A stretch of 64,000 nucleotides of DNA, from NCBI GenBank assembly GCA_003024785.1, contig PUQB01000002.1:69501-133500 (forward strand). The letters run 5' to 3'. The notes beneath the pieces were generated by a model. The model was not told the origin of the DNA and did not search any database. It worked only from the letters and a program-made list of their open reading frames with translations. The position numbers and the translations under genes are program-made. How positions within the stretch are numbered: the stretch's first letter is position 1; each line of letters begins with the position of its first letter. Source of the DNA: Selaginella tamariscina (lineage: Eukaryota > Streptophyta > Lycopodiopsida > Selaginellales > Selaginellaceae). Of this stretch, positions 36,891-47,440 are shown in pieces.

Positions 36891-37603
36891 CACTTCTATA
36901 AATAATAAATATATTATATATAATGTTGCATATGCAGCAATTCACGTCATCAACTTTGAGTGGAGTTAGCTAAGTGAATCTATGCAACAATATGTCAATG
37001 GTAGTAAATTCTGGTCAGTATTAGTTAACATAGATCAATTTTAGTACTTAATCAATGTTGGTCTTTTAAATTGATTAATGTTAGTTTGATCAACTCCTTA
37101 AGGGTTTGTTTCAAATTTAATTAAGTCTTGATTAACTTTAGTTACTATTAAATGAAAATATTTAATATATCAATTAATTATAGTTAACTCAAGTTATAGT
37201 CTCCTTGTAATTGGCTTCCATCTTAATATTCTCCTTGCCTATGTCATGTTACTTCATCTTGAAGTTTGATATTAAAAAAACACGTGTAAATCGATCTTCA
37301 TTGAATTTATTTGATTTTAAAATATATATATAATCTAATATATTAATATATTATTTTAAATTAAATTATGTAACACATATTTTAAAATAGAAAGATCATA
37401 CACTTTCTAAGTTTGAAATTGTATATGTAAAAATAACTATAAAGTTAATATGTATAACAATTAGTGAACGATTTAATATTAATAATTATGATTTAATAAA
37501 GATTTAAGCACGTGTTTTTCTATACAATCAAAATCTTATATGATTTGATTATGCATAAAAAAATTCATTTTCTTTAAAAAAAAAAAAAATGTAATTTCAC
37601 TAC

Positions 37604-37609
37604 TATAAA
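37604..37609 (+). promoter_or_regulatory. TATA box of SAUR D
   Basis: TATAAA in 'cactactataaaacgc', 86 bp before the ATG, in the same context as in units A-C. Confidence 0.55.
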
Positions 37610-37689
37610 ACGCTGTCTAATGTGGACTGCACGAAAGAAACCATACAAGCGTCTTTTTGTTTTGATTCCTAGTTATAATTTAAAACAAA

Positions 37690-38067
37690 ATGCAAAAGTT
37701 TGAACATTATATTAAGAAGATCAAGAACACCAGCAAGAATTTATCAAGAAGCAGTTCAAATAGCTCTTCTGATTCCTCTCACTTGTTACCCCCGCCAGAT
37801 GTTCCAGAGGGATATTTTGCAGTGTGTGTAGGTAAGGGCACTAAGAAGAGATTCATAGTAAACACTCTGCACTTAAATCATCCCATTTTTCAATTCTTAC
37901 TCATCAAGTCAGCTGAGGAATATATGTTCAAACACTCTGATGTTCTTAGAATCCCATGCGAAGTCGTGCACTTTGAATACTTGTTATTTTTACTTGATAC
38001 GAACGATCCAATCTGTTTTCAGTCTGACAAAATTCAAGAGCTAATGGAGACTTACAAGATGATTTAG
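37690..38067 (+). CDS. SAUR-family auxin-response protein, copy D
   Basis: Intact single-exon gene of 125 residues, the most diverged intact member of the array. It starts MQKFEHYIKKIKNTSKN, has a shorter serine linker ('DSSHLLPPPD'), and keeps the full SAUR core 'DVPEGYFAVCVGKGTKKRF', 'LNHPIFQFLL' and 'LRIPCEVVHFEYLLFLLD' to the common end 'LMETYKMI'. GKGTKK, DSxHLLP and the EHY/EDY head are closer to locus E than to A-C. This suggests that D and E represent an older pair and A-C later duplications. Its 3' flank holds the conserved non-coding block and is then interrupted by a gypsy element at 38,948. Confidence 0.88.
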   Translation: MQKFEHYIKKIKNTSKNLSRSSSNSSSDSSHLLPPPDVPEGYFAVCVGKGTKKRFIVNTLHLNHPIFQFLLIKSAEEYMFKHSDVLRIPCEVVHFEYLLFLLDTNDPICFQSDKIQELMETYKMI

Positions 38068-38679
38068 CACAAATGGTCTCGATTTGTATAATTGCTTTTC
38101 CTTTTTCTTTTTATTTTTCTTTTTTTTTTTATATATTTGTCTAAATTTTGCTGAGAATTTGAAATTTAATTTAATAATGTAAACTCTCATTTCAAATTTA
38201 GAGAATTATTTTACTTTTCCATATGTGATTAACTTGTTTAACAATAGGCAAACCTAAGAAAAGCATGTAAATAGCGTCAAAACTTCGTAAAAACTTATGG
38301 CTACTTAACCACCTTTAAACCTTTCAAAACTAATCAGTCTTAATTAATTTAACCGTGAACTACAGATCTCATGTCCTCACTATAAGATAATGTATTAACT
38401 AAAAAAAGGAAGCACTAATAATAATATTTACTGAGCATAAACCTTTCACCAAAAGTAGAATTGTATTTTATTAAATATAAATTAAAATAATATAATTTCC
38501 TTTCTTAAACAAATTTCTAAACTCAATAATTAATGTCAAACGTTAATAAACACACTTATATTTTACATATATATAATGTACTTATTTACCTTTCTATAAC
38601 CTTATTAAATATAACTTGTACTCAGGCCTCTCTAATCTTACATGGATAGCTTTACTCTCTTGAAAGTGATAAAAGCCTA

Positions 38680-38850
38680 CAATGTTGCATATGCAACATT
38701 TGACATCATCCACCATCCCATGAGAGAAAAACCAGTAGTTCCCCGGCCCAGCATTCAAGGTTTCTTCCGCGAGTGGAGAAGCATGAAAGCTATTTTCCTC
38801 CTCTCCTAAGATATGCTTAGCATTGACTCTTACAGCAAGACTTTTAACTC
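38680..38850. other. Conserved non-coding block, SAUR unit D (inverted)
   Basis: On the minus strand it shows the same ordered words as the blocks of units A and B ('gtcttgctgtaagagtca', 'gctgggccgggg', 'ggtttttctctcatggga'), although the surrounding DNA is more diverged. It lies about 0.6-0.8 kb 3' of SAUR D. Confidence 0.65.
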
Positions 38851-41800
38851 CTCTGTACTAAAGGTGTTTTTAGGCTGAGTTAAGTCCTCTGTAAAGGTGT
38901 AAAGGTGTAAAGGTGTTTTAAATAGAGCCTAATCATGAAAAGGATTGTGTATTCAACCTTCAATATACCTGTAAGTATAACAAAACCTTCCTTATATACA
39001 AGGAGGCTAAGCTATTTTAATCAACAATCCTTTCATCCTAAGTGGCATCCACATTTAGTTCTAGTATATACCTTGGAATATACTCAAGATATATTATGTA
39101 GAAATCTTAAATTATTCTCTTCTCTAGATTCGAACGTCCATGGTACGGAGACAGTTGTTGAACATGCACATTTTAATTCACTCCATTTGAATTGTGGACC
39201 GTGTACACTTGAATACCCAATCTTTGTATAATGGAATATGGACCAAACTGTTTAGAAATTAATTCAGAGGATAACCCTTTAAAATGCATCTTTGAATATA
39301 AAACTAACACTTCATCAGCCACAACATAATCAGGACAAACGAATGCCAAGCATTATAGTGTTGTTGTTGTACCTCTTGAGCATAAGATAATTTTGTTAAC
39401 ATCTCTTTGCACAATATCGAAAAAGTATGATCCAAATATCGACTAAATGTTTATGCATTTGTTGAAACAGGACGAAAAGAAGGGGAACCAACATCAGAAG
39501 GAAACACAAGGAAACGATCATACAAGGAATGAAATGGGGAGACTCTAATGGACTAGTGCACAAAAGACACATAAGCAAACAAAAGGAGGGGCAAGTACTA
39601 ATCTCAGTCGGTCTGGCACTGATTCACATACTTAGACAACATACACTTGAAAGTACGATTGAGTCGCTCCATTAGACCATCCATTTTTGGATGATAAGGT
39701 GTTGTGAAAGACTGTTTGATTCCTAACCTCGTAGTTAGCAAACTCAAAACTTTAGCTGTGAAATGGGGTCCTTGATTTGAAAGAATCCGTTTTGGACATC
39801 TATACCTTAACATGACTTGATAAAATAAGAAATCTGCCACATGAGTTGCTTTGGCCTCCGGAAGAGCTTGAACCTTCACATACCGTGTCAAATAGTTCAA
39901 CAAAACAATAGCATATGTATTCCTTACTATCGTTGTCGAAAATGGTCTAATGAGATCATATGCAACCAGTTCAAAAGGATGATGAACTTGAATAGATTGT
40001 AGATGATCACTAAGAGGAGTGGAACGAGGATTCGAACTTGATAAAGATGACATATTTACAAATATTAAAGAAGGTCATGTCGAAGCTGAGGCCAATAGAA
40101 CCATAAACGTAACTTGTCCAACACTTTGTGAAACCCGAGATGACCAGAGAGAGGGTCATTATGGAATTTGAAGAAAGTGAGGTACATAGCATGATGGGAT
40201 TACCAACCAAGGTGGGGTACATGTACTACTTTGTCCCACAAAATAAAGAAGATCCTTTACCATTGTGAACTTTGTAACATGGTCTCGAAAATCAATATCA
40301 ACATCTGCAACCAACTTAAGCTTGGAATGCATCTATTATTCGTTGACTTCATGGTTCCAAGCGTTGTGCCAACTTAATTTCACGAAGACTAAGCAAAAGT
40401 GTAGGTTCTAAAGATGGTAAGACACTTGCAACAATTGGTGCCTTGACCAAGCATCTACATCTGCCATGGAAGAACCTGAACAATGATGAACTGTGAATTG
40501 ATAATTTTAATGCTAAGGCCCATTGCACATGTTAACCCATTAAATGTTTCTTCTTTAATACCGAATGTACTACAACATGATCACATTTCACCAAGGTCGA
40601 AGAACCATGAAGATAAGCATGAAACTTATGAAATGCCCAACCACAGCTAAACATTCCTTATCCGTAGTTGAATAATTGAGTTCTGGACCACTAAGACTTT
40701 GACTGACATATGCAATGGGATGCCGTTGACCTGATTTTAGATCTTTTTGTAGAAATCAACACCCAACCAATATCTGAAGCATAGTACGAAGAACAAAGGG
40801 CGAGAAAAATCAAGAAAATGGAAAAGGGGAGCATAGGTCAAGAGATGGATAAGAGACCAAAGGAGGATTACACTGAGAGGACCATGAGAAAGAAGGAAAA
40901 TGAAACAAAGTACGCAATGGAGTCATTTCATTTGCCAAATGTGGAATGAATTGTGCTAAGTAAGTCACCTTGCCCAAAAATCTTTGAAGTTCATATGTAT
41001 TTTTGGAATTGGGAACTCCTTTCACTGCCTGAATATTTGCTAGATCTGGACGAACACCCTCACGAGAGATAACAACTCCCAAATACTTCATAGAAGTTTG
41101 ACCAAACTTTCACTTTGATAATTTCAGATCACCGTAACCGTGATAAGATTTACTCCATGTGAGCCAAATGTTCTTCCTATGTACCAGTTGAATGCACCAA
41201 AAGATCATCCATAAACACTCCTGCAAAAGATTCCAAACCTCGAATGACTTCATCCATGAGTCTTTGAAACATGGCTGGAACATTCATCAAACCAAAAGGC
41301 ATCACATGAACTCATACAATTCATTGGGTGTTCAAAAGCAATCTTGGTTGCATCTACTGGATTGAGAGGAACCTACCAATAGCCTGAAGCTAAATCTAGT
41401 GTTGTGAATCAATGACTCTTCCCCAATTTGTCAATAAGGTCATCCTGCATAGCATAGGATAACTATCTGGTACTGTCACATTATTCAAAGGCCAAAAATC
41501 AATTGTAAAATGCCTAGCTCCATCTACTTTATTGATAATATGGGTCTCAGAAGCCCATGGGCTACAAGACGGACTTACCATTCGTTGAGCTAACATATCC
41601 CAAACAGCTTGTGTCATTTCTTGCTTCTGTTGAGGAGACCATCGACGAACTGGAGCCTTTATTGGTGCAACATCTTTTGTATTAATCCTATGACGAGTGT
41701 TGACCGCAGTCCTCCCTACCACTACTGGTTGTTGTAGATCTGGGAACTAACGAAGAAGCTTTGCCATATCCTTTTGACGACATTTTGGAGATGGATTGAG

Positions 41801-42954
41801 AGGAAAAACCACCTCTGCAGCAACCTGAAGAGATGCTTTAACTCCAAATTGTATTGTAAGTTGTGCTTGTAAGGAAGAATAATCAAGAATGTAAACCTCC
41901 CCTGTGTTGAAGTCCACAAGCACACCCTCAGCACGCATCCAATTGAAACCCAAAATCACATCATACAATTGGGAAGGTATGACTCAAGAGGTAACACTTT
42001 AGAATATGACCCTAAATGAATAGGGGCATAACAAGCCTAAGAAAATAACGAAAGACTTATTATCTCCATACAATATTTGAAGTGTTTGCTAAGTAGGTTT
42101 CACCATTGTGTCACTAAGGAATGTCGAATGGACAAAATGGCTGACCTAGAATTAAGAAGAATTGATATTGAACGATCATATACAAAACCTTCAAAAGAAA
42201 AGACAATAAGTTCCTTCTCGAGTGTTCCACCACGAAAACACAGAGATTGTAAAACCCTATCACACAATCCCTTGATGGGAACTAGTTTTCCTACTCATTA
42301 TCAAAAAGAGGTAATACATCCATTGGTGGAACTACAACTTCCCTGTCTTGTACCCCTTGATGAGTCAGACGTTGACGATTGGCACACTCAACCGCTAAAT
42401 TCCCAAATCCCTGGCATTCAAAACACTATATTCCATGTTTGTGCTGTTGACCACGTCCACAGCCTCTATATCCACAACCACATCCTCGTTCTCGTCGCAT
42501 GGGTTAGAATGCAGCTTGTGGAACTACAACATTTACCTCCATGGGTTGTGGATGAGTAGCTGGTGGAAGAGGGGCTGGTCCAAGCAATCTAGGTTGAATG
42601 CGAGTAGTAGAGGAGGCAACACCATCTTCAAGTGTTTGTGCGATTTGAATAGCATCCTCTAAAGTTGTCGGGCGACGTCCACAAACAGGGACTCCTGTTG
42701 TACCAAGAACTTGATAAAAGAGCCCTTTCTTAACTACCTCGAACATGTTAGAATCCACTTGGGCCAAGTGGTTCTTAAAGCGGACTCCAAACTGTGCAGC
42801 TGTTTCACCACCTTTTCGCTGCAACCTTAAAACTTCATCTAACAACACAGAAGCATCCACATGACGCCCGAATGCAATTGCCAATGCTGATAAAGACAAA
42901 TCAATCATAGCCTTGGACGCCGAGGCAACCACAAGGCAGCAAATCCTCGTAGGC

Positions 42955-43700
42955 TGTCACAACCCGATACAGGATATAGGATTCTAGGTACAGGATACAG
43001 GATGCAGGATTTCGGACACAGGATATGGGTTACAGGATATACCTACAGGATATGCCTACAGGATATTTCTACAGGATATACCTACAGGATATTCCTATAG
43101 GATATGCTACAGGATATGCCTAGAGAATAAGGGTCACTATTCTTAGCTCATGACTAGATTAGACTCATGACCAGATTAACTTGGAGTTGTGAGCATAAAA
43201 GCTCCGACCTAATTGTTGTACAATCAGTTACAATCAACACCAGTCTTACTACGATCATTCTTGTTCGTGTCTTGCTCCTTGCCTCCTGCTCCTGTCTTGC
43301 TCCTGGTTCCTATTCTGCTCTTGTCTTGGTCTCGAATCCTGTCCTACTTTTGATTCCTAAGTTCCCAGTTCCTGTCCTGCTCCCTGATCTGCTATCATGT
43401 TCCGGTTCCTATCCAGCTCCTTGTCTTGTTATCCTGCTCCTTGTCCTGCTATCCTGCTCCTTGTCCTGTTATCCTACTCCGGTTCCTATCCTGCTCCTTG
43501 TCCTACTCCTGAGTTCTTGCTCCGATTCCTATCCTGCTCCGGTTCTTATCCTACTCCAGTTCCTATCCTGCTCCTTGTGCTGCTCCTTGTTCTGCTCCTG
43601 AGTTCCAAGTTCCTATTCTGCTCCTTGTCCTGCTCCTGAGTCAAGCCTCCTTGTTCTCAGAATCCTGCTCACTCCTTTGTTCCTGAATCGTGGCTTGACT
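42955..43700 (+). repeat. Solo LTR of family A inside the gypsy gag region
   Basis: It starts TGTCACAACCCGATAC like the block at 1,222 and shares 'aaaagctccgacctaattgt' with it. It is flanked by the 5-bp direct repeat TAGGC (42,950-42,954 and 43,701-43,705). No internal element sequence is present, so it is a solo LTR. Compared with the copy at 1,222 it has a strongly expanded pyrimidine-rich minisatellite. Confidence 0.75.
43255..43665. repeat. CTGCTCCTTGTC-type minisatellite in the solo LTR
   Basis: Dozens of imperfect repeats of 'cctgctccttgt', 'cctatcctgctccggtt' and similar. The homologous part of the LTR copy at 1,460-1,540 has only a few. Confidence 0.75.
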
Positions 43701-44181
43701 TAGGCAAGGTGGCAACTCACAAAGTTGATGGAGGGGATCCCACTGATGATATGCAGCCACTATACAAAAATGCTTAACCCAAGCATGTGCATCTTCTGTA
43801 GCTACTCCTGAGAAAGAATCGGGGCGAAGACGAGGATTATACCCAGTTGGATTATGAGTTCTTTGCGTCAAGACACTAAGCAATTATTGTGCTTGAACCT
43901 GGGACTCTGCTATGGCATGCAAAAGTTGTTCCATAGAGACAGCCATAGCTAAATAAGGAGAGAGCAAAAGAAAGAAGATGAACTAGAGACTACCTAGTGT
44001 CTCCATCAATGAAAGGACGTGTATTCAACCTTCAAAATACCTACAAGGATAGCAAACCCTTCCTTATATACAAGGAGGCTAAGCTATTTTAATCTAATTC
44101 TTTCATCCTATGTGGCATCCATATTTTGTTCTAATATATGCCTTGGAATATACTCAAGGTATATTCCATAGAATCCTTACA

Positions 44182-44340
44182 CCTAGTCAATATTAATTAA
44201 TTTTAGTATTAATCAATATCTAATCAATGTTAATCCTTTAAACTGATTAATGCTAATTTGAAATTGGTTAGTTTAATTGACTACTTATAAATGATTTTGT
44301 TTTGAAAATGAGGTAAAATCACATTAAATTTACATATATA
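44182..44340. repeat. Continuation of SAUR unit D 3' flank
   Basis: It resembles 32,100-32,200 inverted ('aatcaatgtt', 'ctttaaactgattaatgcta'). It is the far side of the gypsy insertion point. Confidence 0.55.
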
Positions 44341-45900
44341 TCCCTTTACAAATTATAAATTACATATTTGCCAACATCAATAGTTAAAATGGATTTAACT
44401 AAATTGAATCACACTCACACTAAATTAGTTAAAGTTAATTTAGTATTTTAATAAACTCAATACAATAACTTAATAACATTTAATTAAAGTAGGGTAAAGG
44501 CCATGGTCTCTTGCAAATCGTGAAGCTTTTGGGCGTTTGAGCTAGTAATAGTCCAAAGATGACACAAGGAAACTAGGTAAATCTTTTTTACATTTGAAAT
44601 GCATATACTTCTACAATAAATTGAATAGTAATTGAGCAATAAAAGTAAATTCTATACATAAGGAGTATTGTTTATGCACCTTCTGTCACACCATTAGTAA
44701 GTTCTTTCATACCATTGACAACTACTCTCACACCTTTAGTAGTTACTCCTTCACCAATAGTGGTTACTCCTATGTAATTGACATTTAAAAATCTACACTA
44801 ATTATTACTCCCACAGACCCCCTGCACCTATTAAAACAACACCAATAGTTAAGGCTCCTTCAACTTTAGACAAAGAGCTTTCAAAAAAGAATAAAAGAGC
44901 TCCAAACTTGAAGGATTATGAAATTAATGTTTCAATCATTGTCAAAATAAAAAAGATGTTTTGTCAAGAGTAATCTTTTTCATTAGGGAACAAGTTTAAG
45001 AAGGTTGATATTAAATAAAAGAAAATTGTTGTGGAGTTAATGATTAAGAATGTGAATGTCACTTAAGTAGGGGAATTTACTTTTGGATTATTGTATGATA
45101 CACGATTATTAATTATTAAACTCATAATGGCAGTGGAGTTTACTTTAAAAAAAAAACTTATGAGTAGTCGTACAAGCTAATAGATTAGATGCAACAGAGA
45201 CAAGCATTGATGACTCTTGTAAAGATGTTTGATAGTAATAAATTAAAGAGTGAGCACATAGAATAAGTAGAACTCAAAGTGACATAACAATTGCTACTCA
45301 AGAAGATAAAGCTCCTAGAAGTACCGGGAAAGTAAGGGATTGAAGCGTACAAAGTTGCTTGTAGACACATTTAGAGCTTCTTCAAAAAAAAAATTCTGAT
45401 TCATAAGCTCATCAATGGAGCTTGATAAGGAGTGGGTGGAGAGAGAGTTCATGGTGATAAAGAAGAGAGACTGGAGGTGTTGGGAGTTATGGCAAAAGGC
45501 ATGAAGAGGATGTGAATTGCAATGGAGATGCATGCATGAAGATAAAATTAGAATTGGCAATAGATATTGCATTCATTTATAGTTTAGTTTTTGCATGTTT
45601 TATGTTTTTAACATATTCTTATATTTTTTAATATCAGTTAAAAGTGAAAGCATCATAAGTAACATGGATTATCAATTAGATGTAAATGATGTCGAAGAAT
45701 TATTTGATGTATCATTTCGATTTATATTAATATGTTTTTGTTTTACTTAAAGAGTTATTTAAAAGTAGTAGTAGACCTATAAAAAGAGCAAGACTTGAAG
45801 ATAAAATATTATTTTATTCTTTAAATATGTTATTGCTTGAAGAGAATAAGTTTTTTGTAACTTAAGGATGTTGGACCTTGATGAGTGAAGCTAAATAGTA
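44341..45900 (+). other. AT-rich DNA with possible Harbinger accessory-gene remains
   Basis: Stop-riddled plus-strand readings at 44,820-44,970 and 45,330-45,500 ('ELDKEWVEREFMVIKKRDW') are lysine- and glutamate-rich, as in the C-terminal part of SANT-like proteins next to PIF/Harbinger transposases. The similarity is weak. No intact gene is present. Confidence 0.3.
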
Positions 45901-45904
45901 TTGT

Positions 45905-46290
45905 GTGATTTGATAGTCTCTTCATGGCTTATTATGATGAGGAATATTGGAGATACATTTTCAAGATGTCTAAGGAGAGATTTCTTTGGTTGTGTCAAAT
46001 TATTGTGGATTTAAAACATCAAGGCACAAATTACAAACTTGAGTTGTTTAAATTGTTTGTAAATTATATAAGTTATTAGCAATTTGATATTGATTAATCA
46101 ACAACAGTTCAACAATGTTTTAAACAGACTTGTGAGGCAATCATTTGAGTATTCATATTCAAGTTGAAGTGGCAAAATCAATTGAAAAAGGTTGTAGAGA
46201 TTATTATTGAATTTGAATAGTTTCAAATGTTATTAGGGAAATGCTTACAAAGACCATGTTCAATTACGAAGTCTCCAAGGCATGGAGTAG
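45905..46290 (+). pseudogene. PIF/Harbinger transposase relic (N-terminal part)
   Basis: The plus strand reads 'MAYYDEEYWRYIFKMSKERF' and then 'LWLCQIIVDLKHQGTN', which matches the typical 'YW..FRMSK.TF..L' start of plant Harbinger nucleases. After a frame change it reads 'STTVQQCFKQTCEAII' and then 'KWQNQLKKVVEIIIEFE', which fits the 'STVSRCxHRxCEAI...KWP' helix-turn-helix part. At least three stops and one frameshift are present, and the catalytic DDE part is not seen. The same DNA begins the window (1-310). Confidence 0.55.
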
Positions 46291-47213
46291 ACTTGGTGAG
46301 AGGGGGAGAAAGAAGACAAAGAAAGATTGGCATTGAATGAATGATTTCCTTTCCACTAAAAAGAAACATGGAGTGTAAAAAGAAAAAATAATCACATGCT
46401 TTGTAAATAAACTTTTCATAATATAATAATTTGCTTAAATTGCTTAAATTACTTTATAAAAGTCTTTGTTTTTACACATATACAAAATCTATTTATTAAA
46501 AAATAATTAGTTCTAACCTTCATTTATGTAACTAATGATGGGAGTGTGATTTTGTTATAAGAAAATTAAATAACTTAATTTCATCAAAATCACATCAACT
46601 TAGCTAAGTTAAAATATAACTTAATTGCTCAACTTAGTTAAGTTACAATGATTAACTTAACTTAACGATGTTAATTGTTAGTGGGAGTGGGCTGATTATA
46701 AAGTTTAAATATTTACCTACATTAAAGAACATGGAATTACATTGAAAAAAAATGCAACTCATGCATATTTTAAATTGTTTGGTTATATATCGTTTTTATT
46801 ATGATCAATCTCATGATAACAAATGTAATGAAATCTTCATTTCTCACGCCCTATATCTCCATTTCACACACGCTCAAGTTATTTAAAGTTAAATAGATAA
46901 ATCACACCATTATATGTGTTATAATATGCAAGCAACAAATAACATAAATGTGCATAATTTTGCACATCTTCTTTAATAAAATAATTATTGTTTCATGTTG
47001 TATCATCTAAAGCAAGAACATCTTTTTATGTTTATGTTCACAACATGAATATGTTTTTTTATTTGAACTTCCAACATAGTAAAATTTATTAGAATAATAT
47101 GATAACAATGACTAATTTTTTTTGCATAATGTTCTTTACTTTATCCAATAAAATATTTTCTTAAGCATATTTCTAAACTTGTTATCTTTAAGACTTATGT
47201 TATAAAAATATTA
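45987..47213. repeat. Harbinger-associated repeat, copy 2
   Basis: Second copy of the sequence at 1-1,221. Here it continues into single-copy-looking DNA at 47,214 instead of an LTR, so it shows the state before retrotransposon insertion. Confidence 0.75.
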
Positions 47214-47329
47214 ACACGATTTTCTTTTAAATAGCCTCGACCAATCAAATTATTAATATCTCTTCGGTTTAAAGTAAACATGAGTTTAATGACTTAAGAT
47301 TAAATACTTAAAGCATTACCTTTCGTTGC

Positions 47330-47440
47330 CCAATGGTCTTTTTATGTTATTGTTAACACCTATTGTCAAATGGTCTTTTTATGTTATTGTTAACATCTAT
47401 TGTCAAATGGTTTTTTTATGTTATTGTTAACACCTAATCA
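47330..47440. repeat. 37-bp tandem repeat, three units
   Basis: 'aaatggtctttttatgttat' followed by 'tgttaacacctattgtc' occurs three times with a period of 37 bp (anchors at 47,334, 47,371 and 47,408). Confidence 0.85.

Larger units (their letters stand above)
34912..37230. repeat. Right arm of the large SAUR inverted repeat (unit C)
   Basis: Reverse complement of unit B. Differences include a long TA microsatellite at 36,807-36,886 and loss of most of the conserved non-coding block (only its edge remains at about 36,923-36,955). The right edge, near 37,250, carries a short inverted piece of the R repeat ('catgacataggcaaggaga' on the minus strand). Confidence 0.8.
38948..44181 (-). mobile_element. 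Ty3/gypsy retrotransposon with short LTRs
   Basis: Minus strand. The LTRs are about 162 bp: 44,020-44,181 (5') and 38,948-39,111 (3'). The intact right copy starts TGTA and ends TACA, and the two differ at roughly one position in eight by eye, so the element is old. The order from the right is gag (about 43,880 and 42,510-42,930), protease ('YDVILGFNWM', about 41,970), reverse transcriptase (about 41,400-41,720), RNase H (about 40,600-41,090) and integrase (39,604-40,053). A purine-rich stretch precedes the 3' LTR. It inserted into the 3' flank of SAUR unit D, which resumes at 44,182. Many breaks, plus the insertion of a solo LTR in gag. Confidence 0.82.

Noticed and set aside
36703-36945. 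An 80-codon frame rich in isoleucine and tyrosine
   Set aside because: It is a translation of the TA microsatellite.
43167-43639. Serine/leucine/cysteine-rich plus-strand frames
   Set aside because: They are translations of the pyrimidine-rich minisatellite in the solo LTR.
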